Shown here: positions 1 to 9,476 of the stretch, one piece after another | Position numbering within the stretch: the stretch's first letter is position 1 | Layout: the number at the start of each line of letters is the position of its first letter | Assembly (NCBI RefSeq): GCF_025154055.1 | Contig: NZ_JAOALK010000012.1 | Location: 124,001-188,000, forward strand | Direction of reading: 5' to 3' | Source of the DNA: Aquibacillus koreensis | GTDB taxonomy: Bacteria; Bacillota; Bacilli; Bacillales; Amphibacillaceae | DNA: 64,000 nt | The notes under the pieces: model-generated | The model's database searches: none | What the model was told of the DNA's origin: nothing | The model's input: the letters and a program-made list of their open reading frames with translations, nothing else | Program-made: the position numbers and the translations under genes

Positions 1-1480
1 CAGAATAATCCCTAAAGAAACGATCAAATAAGCTATCTATGGATTCCCCTTGAACATGTAAGTCTACCATACGCGCTTCATAAAAGATTGGAACCGTTGC
101 ACCATCCTCAACAGCTTTCTCAATTGGATATTTATCTATATAAGTACCAAATGTCCGAACAGTGCTTTTATCTTCTTTATCAATCGGGGTTCCTGTAAAG
201 CCAATATATGTTGCATTTGGTAACGCTGTACGCATGTTCATCGCCAATGAGCTGTATTGGGAACGATGACTCTCATCGACAAGTACTACAACGTTCTCGG
301 ATGCAGTTAAAACAGGGTATTCTTTTTCGCCTTCACCTTCTTGAAACTTCTGAACTAGCGTCATAACTGTTGCACCTGGACCTTTTTGTAGTAATTCCTT
401 CAACTCAGCAACAGATTCTGCTTGCTGAGGATTAGGAAAACCGCAGCGTCTAAAGGTATTAGTTATTTGTGTTTCTAAGTCCTGTCGATCAGTAACGACT
501 ACAATTATCGGGTTTTTTAGTTCCTTAATACGCCGTAACTTCATGGATAAGAAGACCATAGATAGAGATTTACCGCTTCCCTGTGTAGCCCATACAACCC
601 CACCACGAGCTTGTGGATGCGTACCACTTAGAATGCGCTCAACAGCTTTATTTACAGCACGATACTGCTGGTAACGTCCCATCTTTTTAATTACTCGACC
701 ATCTTCGGGTTCATACACAATAAAGTTTTGAATGATATCAAATAAACGTTGTTTATCTAAAACCCCTGCGATTAATATTTCTTGTGCTGTTGCATGTGAT
801 CCTAGTTCTTTAACTGTCATTGGATAAGGCTCTTTCCATGCACTGTAGTGTTGGACATTCGCACCTATTGTACCAACTTTTGCACGATCATTACTTGTTG
901 CCACCACAAATTGATTGTAATGAAACAATAATTCGCTTTCCTTTTGATAACGCCGTAATTGCTTCACCCCTTGTCCAATTTGCTCAGCAGGTGCAAGTGT
1001 AGGACTTTTGCATTCTATTACGACAAGTGGTAGTCCGTTTACATATACCATTACATCAGGGATAATCGTACCATGAGCGCTTGTAATGTGCAGCTGATTT
1101 GTTACGATAAATTCATTCTTATCAATGTTATCAAAATCAATTAGTTGTACTGTTTGGTTTTTTCGACCCGTTCCTAAATCTTGTTGAACAGACATCTTAT
1201 TAATCAGAAGTTCGTGGAAGTTTTGGTTGGCTTCCATGACATTAGTAAACTCCATATGTGTTATAGAACGAACAACCTTATTTAAATTGTTTTTATTTAT
1301 CCATGGATTAAGTTTTTTAATCGAATCAATAAGTTGTTTTTTTAACACTATTTCGAGCTGTGTTTCCCGTTCTTTATCTAATTCAGATCCATGAACATAC
1401 GTGTACCCAAGTTGTTTTAAATGATTAACGAGTCGATTTTCAACTAATCCTTGTTCGTTCCATTCTTGGGTTTCATTCAT
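1..1480 (-). CDS. hsdR: Type I restriction enzyme, R subunit (3' end outside window)
   Basis: This is the motor and nuclease subunit of a type I restriction system: it translocates DNA using ATP and cuts unmodified DNA. Reading the minus strand from ATG at 1480 gives about 493 residues with no stop, so the C-terminal half lies beyond the left edge. I can read a PD-(D/E)xK nuclease core (IPDVMVYVNG then VIECKSP, near residues 140-158), Walker A TQGSGKS near 300, a DEAD-like VDESHR near 403 and helicase motif GFTGTP near 427. The ATG overlaps the hsdS stop as ATGA, so the two are translationally coupled. Family assignment is firm. Whether the unseen part is intact is unknown. Confidence 0.95.
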   Translation of the reverse strand, partial: MNETQEWNEQGLVENRLVNHLKQLGYTYVHGSELDKERETQLEIVLKKQLIDSIKKLNPWINKNNLNKVVRSITHMEFTNVMEANQNFHELLINKMSVQQDLGTGRKNQTVQLIDFDNIDKNEFIVTNQLHITSAHGTIIPDVMVYVNGLPLVVIECKSPTLAPAEQIGQGVKQLRRYQKESELLFHYNQFVVATSNDRAKVGTIGANVQHYSAWKEPYPMTVKELGSHATAQEILIAGVLDKQRLFDIIQNFIVYEPEDGRVIKKMGRYQQYRAVNKAVERILSGTHPQARGGVVWATQGSGKSLSMVFLSMKLRRIKELKNPIIVVVTDRQDLETQITNTFRRCGFPNPQQAESVAELKELLQKGPGATVMTLVQKFQEGEGEKEYPVLTASENVVVLVDESHRSQYSSLAMNMRTALPNATYIGFTGTPIDKEDKSTVRTFGTYIDKYPIEKAVEDGATVPIFYEARMVDLHVQGESIDSLFDRFFRDYS

Positions 1481-2739
1481 TTACTGGCCTCCTCTGATTC
1501 CTCAATAGGAACACGGACTTTACCTGTAAGTAGTTGTTGCATTAGGCCCAATTTCAATTCTCGTAACCTTGAGAGCTTAATCCATTCTATCTGTAACTTA
1601 TTTTCAATTTCTTTAGTAATCTTGGTAATCTCTCGCTGTTCATTTAAAGAAGGAAGTGGTACTTTTATCTGTCCTATTCCATCTTGACTAATACTTGTCT
1701 GACTAGATACCTTCGCTACTTTTGTTATTTGTTTTTTGTACATGTGTGTAAATGAATAAAAAGAAAAAAATTCAGGAAGAATCTCATTTTCATTTAGACG
1801 AATTCGAATCATATTTGATTCGAACACTGTATCAGAAAATAATTTCTTTACCAATAATACTTTAGCCACTCCTGTTACTTGTTTTGAAACTCTATTAACT
1901 AGTACATCATTTTCAGCCAATTTATATTTACTTAATTCATTTTCAGAAATATCAATTTTGTTTATTAATGGATGACAGATTATCCTATTGTTCTCATATA
2001 AATCATTAAGTACTACAATGTTGTTCCCATGACCATATCGTTCAGAAGGCTTATATACTCCATTTTGAGGACCTAATATTATTAATGAAGATAAATCATT
2101 ACATCCCCAATCAGTAGGTATCTCTCCGACTGGAGTTTTCTTGAATTTAAAGTGATTTAATCCTTTTAAGAAAAGCTGACATAATAGACCATCTTTTAGA
2201 GTTTCTATTTCTTTTATTATTTTTTCAGTTATATCTATATCTTCATCAATTATAGAAAGAATTTCTGCAATTTTGTTTTGCTCTATTAATGGCGGGATCA
2301 AAATATCTAAGTTGCGAATCAAAGATAAATTTAATCCATTACGGCCACCATTTCCTGTGAGGCTTCTAATCTCTTTATACCTTGATTGTAGGTTATAGTA
2401 TAAGTAATATGGGTTGATATTTTCATTTGGTATTATTCCAGCCAGAGACTGGTTACAAGTCAGTTCAGTTTCTAATATTGCAACTGTTCCTCTTGTTCTT
2501 CCTTGACCATTCATTGCCATCATAACGGTGTTCCTGGGGAGTAATTTTGCACTCGAGTTCGTTAATCCTTGTTCTGTTATACTTTCAGCTACATCAAAAA
2601 TTCTTCTTTTATGAACTTCACCTGAACTCATCCATTTAATCTTTCCATCCCAGTATTCTGTAACCGATCTTGATGGGGTTCCTCCCATAGTGACTGTTGC
2701 TATATCATTTATTTTTTTGTTTATCCATTCAGCCACCAT
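1477..2739 (-). CDS. hsdS: Type I restriction-modification specificity subunit
   Basis: HsdS recognises the bipartite DNA target and docks two HsdM and two HsdR subunits. The 420 residues show the usual two-repeat layout. Target recognition domain 1 is at about 5-150 and ends in a conserved helix (IPPLIEQNKIAEILSIIDED). Domain 2 is at about 205-375 and ends in the matching helix (VPLPSLNEQREITKIT). The start overlaps the hsdM stop by 11 bases and the stop overlaps the hsdR start, so all three genes form one operon. Length is normal. The two recognition domains differ, so a split asymmetric target is expected, but it cannot be predicted from sequence alone. Confidence 0.94.
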   Translation of the reverse strand: MVAEWINKKINDIATVTMGGTPSRSVTEYWDGKIKWMSSGEVHKRRIFDVAESITEQGLTNSSAKLLPRNTVMMAMNGQGRTRGTVAILETELTCNQSLAGIIPNENINPYYLYYNLQSRYKEIRSLTGNGGRNGLNLSLIRNLDILIPPLIEQNKIAEILSIIDEDIDITEKIIKEIETLKDGLLCQLFLKGLNHFKFKKTPVGEIPTDWGCNDLSSLIILGPQNGVYKPSERYGHGNNIVVLNDLYENNRIICHPLINKIDISENELSKYKLAENDVLVNRVSKQVTGVAKVLLVKKLFSDTVFESNMIRIRLNENEILPEFFSFYSFTHMYKKQITKVAKVSSQTSISQDGIGQIKVPLPSLNEQREITKITKEIENKLQIEWIKLSRLRELKLGLMQQLLTGKVRVPIEESEEASK

Positions 2740-4213
2740 AGCCCAACTCCTTTAAAAAAGCATACATCTTTGTTTCTAGATTTTCTCTTTCATGCTCAAG
2801 TTGATGGAGTTTATTAATAACCTCATGTACATCTATCTCTTCTTCAAGTTCAGTTGTATCTATGTAACGTGAAATATTTAAATTATATTCATTTTCTTTA
2901 ATTTCAGATAAATCAACCACGCGGCAATATTTACCTGTATCTTCCCAAGTATCATAAGCGTAAGCAATTTTCTCAATGTCTTGATCACGTAATAAGTTTT
3001 GATTTTTCTCTTCTTGATAATCCTTGGAACCATCTAAAATGAAGACCTTATCTTTTTGATTATCAACTTTATTACGATTCAGAATAAGGATACATGCAGG
3101 AATTCCTGTCCCATAGAATAGATTTGACGGTAATCCAATAATAGCTTCAACTAAATCATCCTCAAGTAATCCTTGACGAATTTTCCCTTCTGCACCGCCG
3201 CGGAATAACACACCATGTGGCATAACCACGCCAGCCTTACCATCGTGACTTAACGTAGATACCATATGCTGTACAAAAGCATAGTCGCCTGCATTCTTTG
3301 GTGGAATACCAAAACGAAAACGACCATACTCATCATTTTCTGCCTCTTCACGTCCCCAATTTTTTAAACTAAATGGAGGATTAGCTATAACTCGTTGATA
3401 TAGAAGAAGTTCTTTTCCTTCACCTACTAGTTTCGGTTCACGAATAGTATCTCCACGCTCGATACGATGATCACTTAAACCGTGTAGAAGCAAATTCATC
3501 TTACAAATAGCCCATGTATTCAAATTACGCTCTTGGCCATGAAGTGTTAAGTTACGTGGATTACCACCTTGAGATTTTATGTAATCTACAGACTGCACTA
3601 ACATACCGCCACTTCCAACTGTCGGATCACATACACGCATTCCTTCTTCAGGCTTAATCAGTTTAACGATTAATTCAACTACCTTACTAGGCGTGTAGAA
3701 CTCGCCACCCTTCTTACCTGCATCATCAGCAAATTGCTTAATCAAGTACTCATACGCACGACCAAGCATGTCAGGCTCGGATAAATTGTTATTTCCTAAA
3801 CTGATTGATGAGAAATGCTGTATCAACTGTAAAAGAAGCTTATCTGGAAGCTTGTCTTTATCATTAAAATCAATACTTGCTAACACACCATCTAATGATG
3901 GGTTTTCCTCTTCTAATGCATCAAATGCTTTATTGATTGTATTACCAATGTCATGTGTTTGTTCTTGAATATGTGCCCACCTTGCACGTTCAGGAACGAA
4001 GAATTGGTGTTCATCGCGATCGTACCAGCCGTAATCATCATTTTCTTCAACTTCAATTTGTTTTGCTGTTTCTACGAATACATCATTAAGGCGTTTCAAG
4101 AACAAAAGACCAAATATGTAATTCTTATAATCGGAGGAATCTATGCTTCCTCGTAGAATGTTTGCTGATTCCCATAGATGTGACTCTAATTGCTGTAACG
4201 TTAGTTTTGACAT
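2729..4213 (-). CDS. hsdM: Type I restriction-modification methyltransferase subunit
   Basis: HsdM is the adenine-N6 methyltransferase of the system and uses S-adenosylmethionine. The N-terminal helical HsdM_N domain spans roughly 5-140. The catalytic domain carries motif I as DPTVGSGGM near residue 200 (Val where many homologues have Ala or Cys) and motif IV as ANPPFS near 281. An ATG-equivalent start at 4228 is possible. I chose ATG at 4213 because GGAG lies about ten bases upstream of it and nothing comparable precedes 4228, and MSKLTLQQLE is a typical HsdM N terminus. It is the first gene of the hsdM-hsdS-hsdR operon. Confidence 0.95.
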   Translation of the reverse strand: MSKLTLQQLESHLWESANILRGSIDSSDYKNYIFGLLFLKRLNDVFVETAKQIEVEENDDYGWYDRDEHQFFVPERARWAHIQEQTHDIGNTINKAFDALEEENPSLDGVLASIDFNDKDKLPDKLLLQLIQHFSSISLGNNNLSEPDMLGRAYEYLIKQFADDAGKKGGEFYTPSKVVELIVKLIKPEEGMRVCDPTVGSGGMLVQSVDYIKSQGGNPRNLTLHGQERNLNTWAICKMNLLLHGLSDHRIERGDTIREPKLVGEGKELLLYQRVIANPPFSLKNWGREEAENDEYGRFRFGIPPKNAGDYAFVQHMVSTLSHDGKAGVVMPHGVLFRGGAEGKIRQGLLEDDLVEAIIGLPSNLFYGTGIPACILILNRNKVDNQKDKVFILDGSKDYQEEKNQNLLRDQDIEKIAYAYDTWEDTGKYCRVVDLSEIKENEYNLNISRYIDTTELEEEIDVHEVINKLHQLEHERENLETKMYAFLKELGYGG

Positions 4214-4256
4214 TATCAACCACTCCATCTTGAAGTTTTCTTATAAAAGTACCTAT

Positions 4257-4286
4257 TTTATATAGTTTAGCAAAGATATACAACAA
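4257..4286 (-). promoter_or_regulatory. Candidate SigA promoter of the hsd operon
   Basis: On the minus strand TTGTTG (4286-4281) and TATAAA (4262-4257) are separated by 18 bases, about 45 bases upstream of the chosen hsdM start. The surrounding DNA is AT-rich, so a chance match is possible. Confidence 0.4.
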
Positions 4287-4329
4287 TTGACTACAATTTT
4301 ACAGTTTTTGTAACCCCTTATAAGGAGAA

Positions 4330-4560
4330 TTTTTTACATATATTTTCTATGGCCACCAGGTAACAGGTGATTGGCTATTACCGCCGTTGGGTGCCCCCCC
4401 CTAAGGCGCAAACTTAAAATGGGAATTGACTTAACACTAAAGGAGGTGATGCTGTTGATTCAATAGGAATATAAGAAGGGAGGATAGGTATTTCTAGAAG
4501 AAGAGAGGCAAAAGAAAAGGCATGCTCTTAAAAAGCACGCCCGAGAAAAAATTGGTTAGC
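4330..4560. other. Decayed type I toxin-antitoxin-like patch
   Basis: No intact gene lies here. On the plus strand at 4440-4460 a perfect ribosome binding site and start region (AAAGGAGGTGATGCTGTTGA) looks like the start of holin-like small toxins of Firmicutes. The frame stops after five codons. A hairpin-like stretch follows at 4518-4542 (GGCATGCT and AGCACGCC). At 4351-4378 an imperfect palindrome (CACCAGGTAACAGGTG) resembles the antitoxin-RNA ends I recall from such loci. I infer a dead toxin/antisense-RNA locus. The similarity is from memory and was not searched. Confidence 0.35.
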
Positions 4561-4691
4561 TACAGTTTAATACTTTTCACGACTTTATGGAAGGGCAATT
4601 TCCCTTCCTTTCTTTATTTCTAAAGGAGCATTTAATAATGAAAAATATGTTGCATAACGCTGTAAAAGAAGAAATCGGAAGTCTACTAATA

Positions 4692-4856
4692 AAAGTGCCT
4701 AGTATAGAAAATAGGTTCGATAAATACAAAAAGACCACCGTTTTCATAGTAAAATAGAAGTACCTATCACAGAACTTCCAATTACTTATCCCAACCAAAG
4801 GAGTTGAAAACGGTGGTTTATTCATTATTGAACCTATTTTCTATACTAGGCACTTT
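4692..4856. repeat. MITE-like element with 27-bp perfect terminal inverted repeats
   Basis: The left arm (4692-4718, begins AAAGTGCCTAGTATAGAAAA) and the right arm (4830-4856) are exact reverse complements over 27 bases. A second inner pair (CCACCGTTTTCA at 4735-4746 and its complement at 4805-4816) is also perfect. The total length is 165 bp with no credible gene. A minus-strand 82-codon frame crosses it but starts inside the arm and resembles nothing. I saw no clear target-site duplication. The remaining DNA from 4857 to 5034 shows nothing recognisable. Confidence 0.6.
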
Positions 4857-5034
4857 GGGTTTATTCTGAGCTTTCTTTCTGTTCATATTAAACAGATCAC
4901 CTTAATTTATATTACCTTTTACGTACTACTTAATCATTAACAGAAGAAAGAGACGACTAATCATCGCCTCTTAGAAAGTTCTGTAGAAAAAACTTCTTTA
5001 AAAAGTTAACTTTATTAGATACAGTCTGTTTCAA

Positions 5035-8000
5035 TCATCTAATTTTTACCCTTTCGCGGTTTTGCCAATTGAAATATAACCTTGATTCTTTAGCTAAGTC
5101 TTTCATAGCATCATTTTCATTCTCAATATTCAATATTTTTTGACGAAGATATGGCTTTAATTTCTTCGTCTCCAACTTTGAGTTCGAAAAAATAAGAGGT
5201 ATTAACATCAAAGCAATCCTTGTTCGCACATCTCCATAAGAAAGGGCATCTCTAATAGTTTCCACATCTATTTTTGGAGTAACTCTCTTTTCCGTTATCA
5301 TAAACACTGCTGCTCTGTTTTCCCAATACTCAAACGTTTCAGATATGTTATCAAATCGGTGAACTAGCCAATTATTTAAATCTTCAGCTTTACTATTTCG
5401 AATAATTGTTTCCATAACTTTTTCTTTTTCATTATCGTTAAACGGCTCTTGTTTTAAGTCCTCCAAATAATCAAGTTGTGGATTTTTAATTTGTGATGTG
5501 ATAAATTCTCCTCCAAAATCTTTTTCCATATCTTCTTCTCTTATCTTGTCATACAAAAATTCTTTTTCAGCTTGTTTTAAGTATTTCCATCTGTTTACTA
5601 GGACCTTCAAGTGATTTCTGTTCAAAATATTTATTCTGTTTATTAGAAACTCATTTACAATTCTACTAGACAGGCTTGTACTTTCAGCTATAATAGGTAT
5701 CGAAGTCTCAATCTCTGTATTATTTACATGCGAAACAATGGATACATTATGATTAGGGTTACTTTTCAATTTTACAGACTGTAACGTTTCTATTACTTCC
5801 TCCCATTCCACAAAATAACTATTTTTTACAATTGAACTATAAAGATGAGACAAATGATGAGTCCAATTCTTTCTATAAAGCCCCGGGGGAGTATTATTGT
5901 TAGATGTCCAATAATTACTGTAACTTAACAGATATTCCATAATTGATACATTGTTATTTACATATTTGTACTTGTCTTCGGAAACCAAGTTCACGAATTC
6001 TAGAAAAATTTGCAGATCATCATGTTTATAGTTAAGAACGTCATTACTATTTAAATCAGACCAATTGCTGAAGTACCCTTCTGTTTCTCCGAATTTATAG
6101 AATATTTTAGACGAAGCTATAATTCGATTAAGAGCCATGATAGCCTCTATTTCTTTACTTTTCACATATTCGTCTGCTCTTTCAAAAAATCCCTCAAGAT
6201 TTATACTACTAGAATTTTCCACAAATAATGTTTCTAGTGCTATATCAATAGATGATTCACTGAATGAATAGTTCTCTAGTGCCCAGGATGTTAAAACATT
6301 ACTATCCTTCATTTCTAACAAGAATTCTTTAAGTACTTCTTCATCTTTATCAAGCATCCGTTCTGCAAATGCAGTAATATTTCTTTCGATCTCATCTGTT
6401 GTGTAGCCTTTCTTAATTTTCTCTTTCAATATAATCCAAGTATCTTGATTAAATAAAAGTTGTATATTTCCCTTACGAGCCAATGAATCTGTGAAAATTT
6501 TAACCTCATTGATGTCATTCGTTCTTTTCACCTTATTGCCCCAATACTCTCCAATTCCAGATAAAGTATCCATATTTCCATATATTCTATAAGCGTTTAG
6601 AAACTTGTATAACCACTCCCCACTAATAATAGTGTCGGTTTTTGTTTCTAATGCTTCTATCCAGTCAATTAGCTTATAAGGCAGTTGTAGAGGTAATTTC
6701 TTTTCTAACTCCTCATCATTTTCGGAATTCTCTTCCCTTTCTTTGTTACGTTTATCTATTCCCTTATTTCTAATAACTATTGACTTGACATCCTCTAATA
6801 AGTAACGGTCCCACGAAATACTAGTAGTCATTGTATGGTCACTAGGAAGATCTAATAATAAAGAAGATACATAGTATTCTCCGAGTTCATTATTTAACAT
6901 ACTCCAATGCTCTTGAATAAGTCCAGAAATATTAAATGGTAATTTAGTATAAATGAATGGTTTTTCTACCCAAGTATTCATCAAGTCCAATACTTTTTCT
7001 TCATCCTTAATGCATTCACCTAATTTAGACCATGTTAAGTCGTTTCCTTGAAGATACTCTAAAACATCTATTGTATTGGATAATCCAATTTCATTGATTG
7101 ATGTTGTTATGTGATGAGACAGAAGATCCTCCCATTCTGCACGCATTATATCTACATAGGCTAAACTCTCTGGATATGAAAAAATACATTTTATACCATT
7201 TATTATTTCATCATCAGAGTAGAATTCAGGTATAATAAAGTCTAAAAATGAAGTCTTTTGCTCATCTTTTAATAGATTAAACTTCTCTCTATATCCTTTT
7301 ACATCTGCATTTAATACTAAGTCTTTTAGTTGTGTTAATTCTTTTATTGTTGTTATTGCATTTAATTTTTGGTTAGAGAAATACAAATACGGTCTCGGAT
7401 CGTTATGCTTCTTTAATCTATCATATACCCTTTTTATAAAAAGCCTTGGTACTTTTCTCGCAATATCGTCCTTTATTACAGTAGAACTTGTATTCTCCAA
7501 TTCCTCTTTTTCATATTTTGAATTCTTCTCTTTATATAGCATTAAACTTTCTATTAGACTAATTAAGTCATCAACATCTTCACTATCTTTGAATATTGCG
7601 AGGTTCTCCTGAATTATTTCAAAAACTTCCAGGTAACTTGTTTTAAATACAGTGTAAATAGCTAACATATCAGGGTACTTTGTCAGTACATTGGAACTGT
7701 TCCCCTTATCTCGTTCATTAGCGATGTACCAATCACTTCCAAAAGAGTTAAGAATTTTTTTTACTTTTCTTGGAGTATCAATCTCTGGATGCAAAAGGAT
7801 TCCAAGAATATTGCGATAATTCTCCTGAATTAATGGTTCTAAAAACCACTTAATCTCACTTTCTCTTAGAAGGTTTTCGGCAAATATTTTCATATTGGTA
7901 TGTTCTACTTGTGGTAACTTAATTGTTATATCAAATGTCTTATTGAGGAACTCCGATACATCACTATTATTACTTTGTTGATTAAATGCTTCTTTCAATT

Positions 8001-8838
8001 CTAGTCTAAGCACCTTCTCGTCACAAGGTACAATGAACGCACATTGCTTAGAATGTAAAAAAGTCTTAATTGTATTAAGTGTTGAGTATAGTTGATTAGG
8101 AGGAAGTCTATCCATATCGTCAAACACTAGTATTAACTTTTTCTTGCGTTCCCTTTCCAAGAATTGAGATACAGCTCGTTTAAATCGCTCCTCAAATTGG
8201 TCACCATAGTCTAAGGGTAGATATTTAGAAGTATGACGCAATTGAACTTGTATCTTAGAATTAAATAGCGTAACCAGATAAGAAATTACTAAAACTGATC
8301 CTACTCCTAATGATGCGAAGAGCGAAAGAATCCAGTTAGAAATATAGGTATTTGCAAAGAGTGTAAACAAAGCCAATACTACGGCTAATGAAGATATACT
8401 TGTAATAGTCAGACTTTTCTTATTTAATCGTAATGAATAATAGTATGCTGGTAGCCCTGTTGCTGTGGAAGATTCATGATTTTCCGTCTGAAAATCCAAA
8501 CCATTATTGTCTTCTATTTTCAATGTACTTTGAATCTCTCGAATAATTTTTCTTTGTAGTGATGTGGAATTATCAGAAAATTTCCAAACACTGATAGATT
8601 CAAGCGCATACTCTTCACTACTCTTTAGTTTTTCTTTTAATAACTCCACGACAGTACTTTTACCAGATCCCCATTCTCCCATCAGACTAATATGCGTAGG
8701 AAAATTTGATTGCTCAAGAGCTTCTTGTAGTGATAAGGCTATATCATTGTAACCAAACCTATCTTCAATAGTAGGTGAGTCTTCTAAGTATAAATTATTT
8801 ATCATATCTTCTTTTACTTTCTTATGACCAAAAACCAC
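5035..8838 (-). CDS. Large KAP-family P-loop NTPase, membrane anchored
   Basis: KAP NTPases are P-loop ATPases with transmembrane helices inserted into the ATPase domain. The family includes F-plasmid PifA, which excludes phage T7. The 1,267 residues carry Walker A GEWGSGKST near 54-62, two hydrophobic segments near 150-195 (the hallmark KAP insertion), a Walker B-type VFDDMDRLP near 240, and then about 800 residues of helical sequence without a recognised domain. The start is GTG at 8838, eight bases after AGGAG. The neighbours are a type I restriction system and phage-type replication genes, so a defence role is plausible but inferred. The long C-terminal region could sense a phage or host partner. 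Confidence 0.85.
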   Translation of the reverse strand: MVFGHKKVKEDMINNLYLEDSPTIEDRFGYNDIALSLQEALEQSNFPTHISLMGEWGSGKSTVVELLKEKLKSSEEYALESISVWKFSDNSTSLQRKIIREIQSTLKIEDNNGLDFQTENHESSTATGLPAYYYSLRLNKKSLTITSISSLAVVLALFTLFANTYISNWILSLFASLGVGSVLVISYLVTLFNSKIQVQLRHTSKYLPLDYGDQFEERFKRAVSQFLERERKKKLILVFDDMDRLPPNQLYSTLNTIKTFLHSKQCAFIVPCDEKVLRLELKEAFNQQSNNSDVSEFLNKTFDITIKLPQVEHTNMKIFAENLLRESEIKWFLEPLIQENYRNILGILLHPEIDTPRKVKKILNSFGSDWYIANERDKGNSSNVLTKYPDMLAIYTVFKTSYLEVFEIIQENLAIFKDSEDVDDLISLIESLMLYKEKNSKYEKEELENTSSTVIKDDIARKVPRLFIKRVYDRLKKHNDPRPYLYFSNQKLNAITTIKELTQLKDLVLNADVKGYREKFNLLKDEQKTSFLDFIIPEFYSDDEIINGIKCIFSYPESLAYVDIMRAEWEDLLSHHITTSINEIGLSNTIDVLEYLQGNDLTWSKLGECIKDEEKVLDLMNTWVEKPFIYTKLPFNISGLIQEHWSMLNNELGEYYVSSLLLDLPSDHTMTTSISWDRYLLEDVKSIVIRNKGIDKRNKEREENSENDEELEKKLPLQLPYKLIDWIEALETKTDTIISGEWLYKFLNAYRIYGNMDTLSGIGEYWGNKVKRTNDINEVKIFTDSLARKGNIQLLFNQDTWIILKEKIKKGYTTDEIERNITAFAERMLDKDEEVLKEFLLEMKDSNVLTSWALENYSFSESSIDIALETLFVENSSSINLEGFFERADEYVKSKEIEAIMALNRIIASSKIFYKFGETEGYFSNWSDLNSNDVLNYKHDDLQIFLEFVNLVSEDKYKYVNNNVSIMEYLLSYSNYWTSNNNTPPGLYRKNWTHHLSHLYSSIVKNSYFVEWEEVIETLQSVKLKSNPNHNVSIVSHVNNTEIETSIPIIAESTSLSSRIVNEFLINRINILNRNHLKVLVNRWKYLKQAEKEFLYDKIREEDMEKDFGGEFITSQIKNPQLDYLEDLKQEPFNDNEKEKVMETIIRNSKAEDLNNWLVHRFDNISETFEYWENRAAVFMITEKRVTPKIDVETIRDALSYGDVRTRIALMLIPLIFSNSKLETKKLKPYLRQKILNIENENDAMKDLAKESRLYFNWQNRERVKIR

Positions 8839-8945
8839 GTTTTCGACTCCTTTCCTGTTTTTTCTAATTTTATGATATCACATTTGATTGATTTTATCGT
8901 TTTCATTTAAAATAATGACTAGTGAAGCTCTGAAAAATTGGAAAA

Positions 8946-9345
8946 TCAATAATATACTGAACTTATTGTACTATCAACCCTCCCCTCCCTCGCCCTAACC
9001 TGCGCCACCACAAACCTCTCATAATACTTATAAGGCGGAGCAAACACATAAGCCACATGCGCCAATCCTTCTTCCAACAACATCTCATTAAACAACTTCC
9101 CATCCACCCATACATAAGCTAGCAATCTACCATAATCATCATACCTAGGTCCGTCATATTCCAAATGAATCTGTTTACCTAGAAGCGTCTTCCTTGCCAA
9201 AACAACCGCTTCGACACCAAATTGCTCTGCTGGTATGTCAGGATGAACCGTCTCTGGTGCATCTACTTAAATCTACTTCAATCGTATCCGCATCCACCAC
9301 CCTTTTCACAAAGGCAATATCTTGATCCTCATAGATTCCCCCACC
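8946..9345 (-). pseudogene. Broken staphylococcal-nuclease-like (thermonuclease) gene
   Basis: The C-terminal half reads in one frame from about 9266 to 8946, including DAPETVHPDIPAEQFG, ARKTLLGKQI and DDYGRLLAYVWVDGKLFN. The beginning of the fold (VKRVVDADTIEVDL) reads from about 9345 to 9260 in another frame. The segment that should join them, normally ending RLLLVDAPET, is missing. The junction carries GTAGAT twice within 13 bases, as expected from a deletion between short direct repeats, and it also shifts the frame. An 84-codon frame from 9200 remains open but lacks the first calcium-binding and catalytic region. I judge the gene inactive. Confidence 0.75.
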
Positions 9346-9476
9346 CCAACAAAATCAAAGATACTTAGTTGCTCCACCCTATCTCTATCGCCTTTACCCG
9401 TTTCCGGTACCAAAGCTTTCTCTACTTCCTTTCCTTCTACATGCTTGTTAACTTCGAACACCTTTGACTTCCTCAT
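9306..9476 (-). CDS. Small protein with clamp-binding-like motif, phage replication module
   Basis: The 56-codon gene starts at ATG 9476, seven bases after GGAGGG, and overlaps the end of the DnaB-like gene by 29 bases. It is charged and has no membrane segment. It contains EQLSIFDF at about residues 34-41, close to the QLxLF motif with which bacterial and phage proteins bind the DNA polymerase sliding clamp. I do not recognise the family. The last ten residues (after FVGVG) may be a frameshifted tail running into the broken nuclease gene, so the original protein may have ended differently. Confidence 0.5.
   Translation of the reverse strand: MRKSKVFEVNKHVEGKEVEKALVPETGKGDRDRVEQLSIFDFVGVGESMRIKILPL

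Noticed and set aside
4577-4825. 82-codon minus-strand frame starting MNKPPF
   Set aside because: It begins inside the right arm of the MITE-like element and runs across its inverted repeats. No ribosome binding site or family resemblance, so a chance frame.
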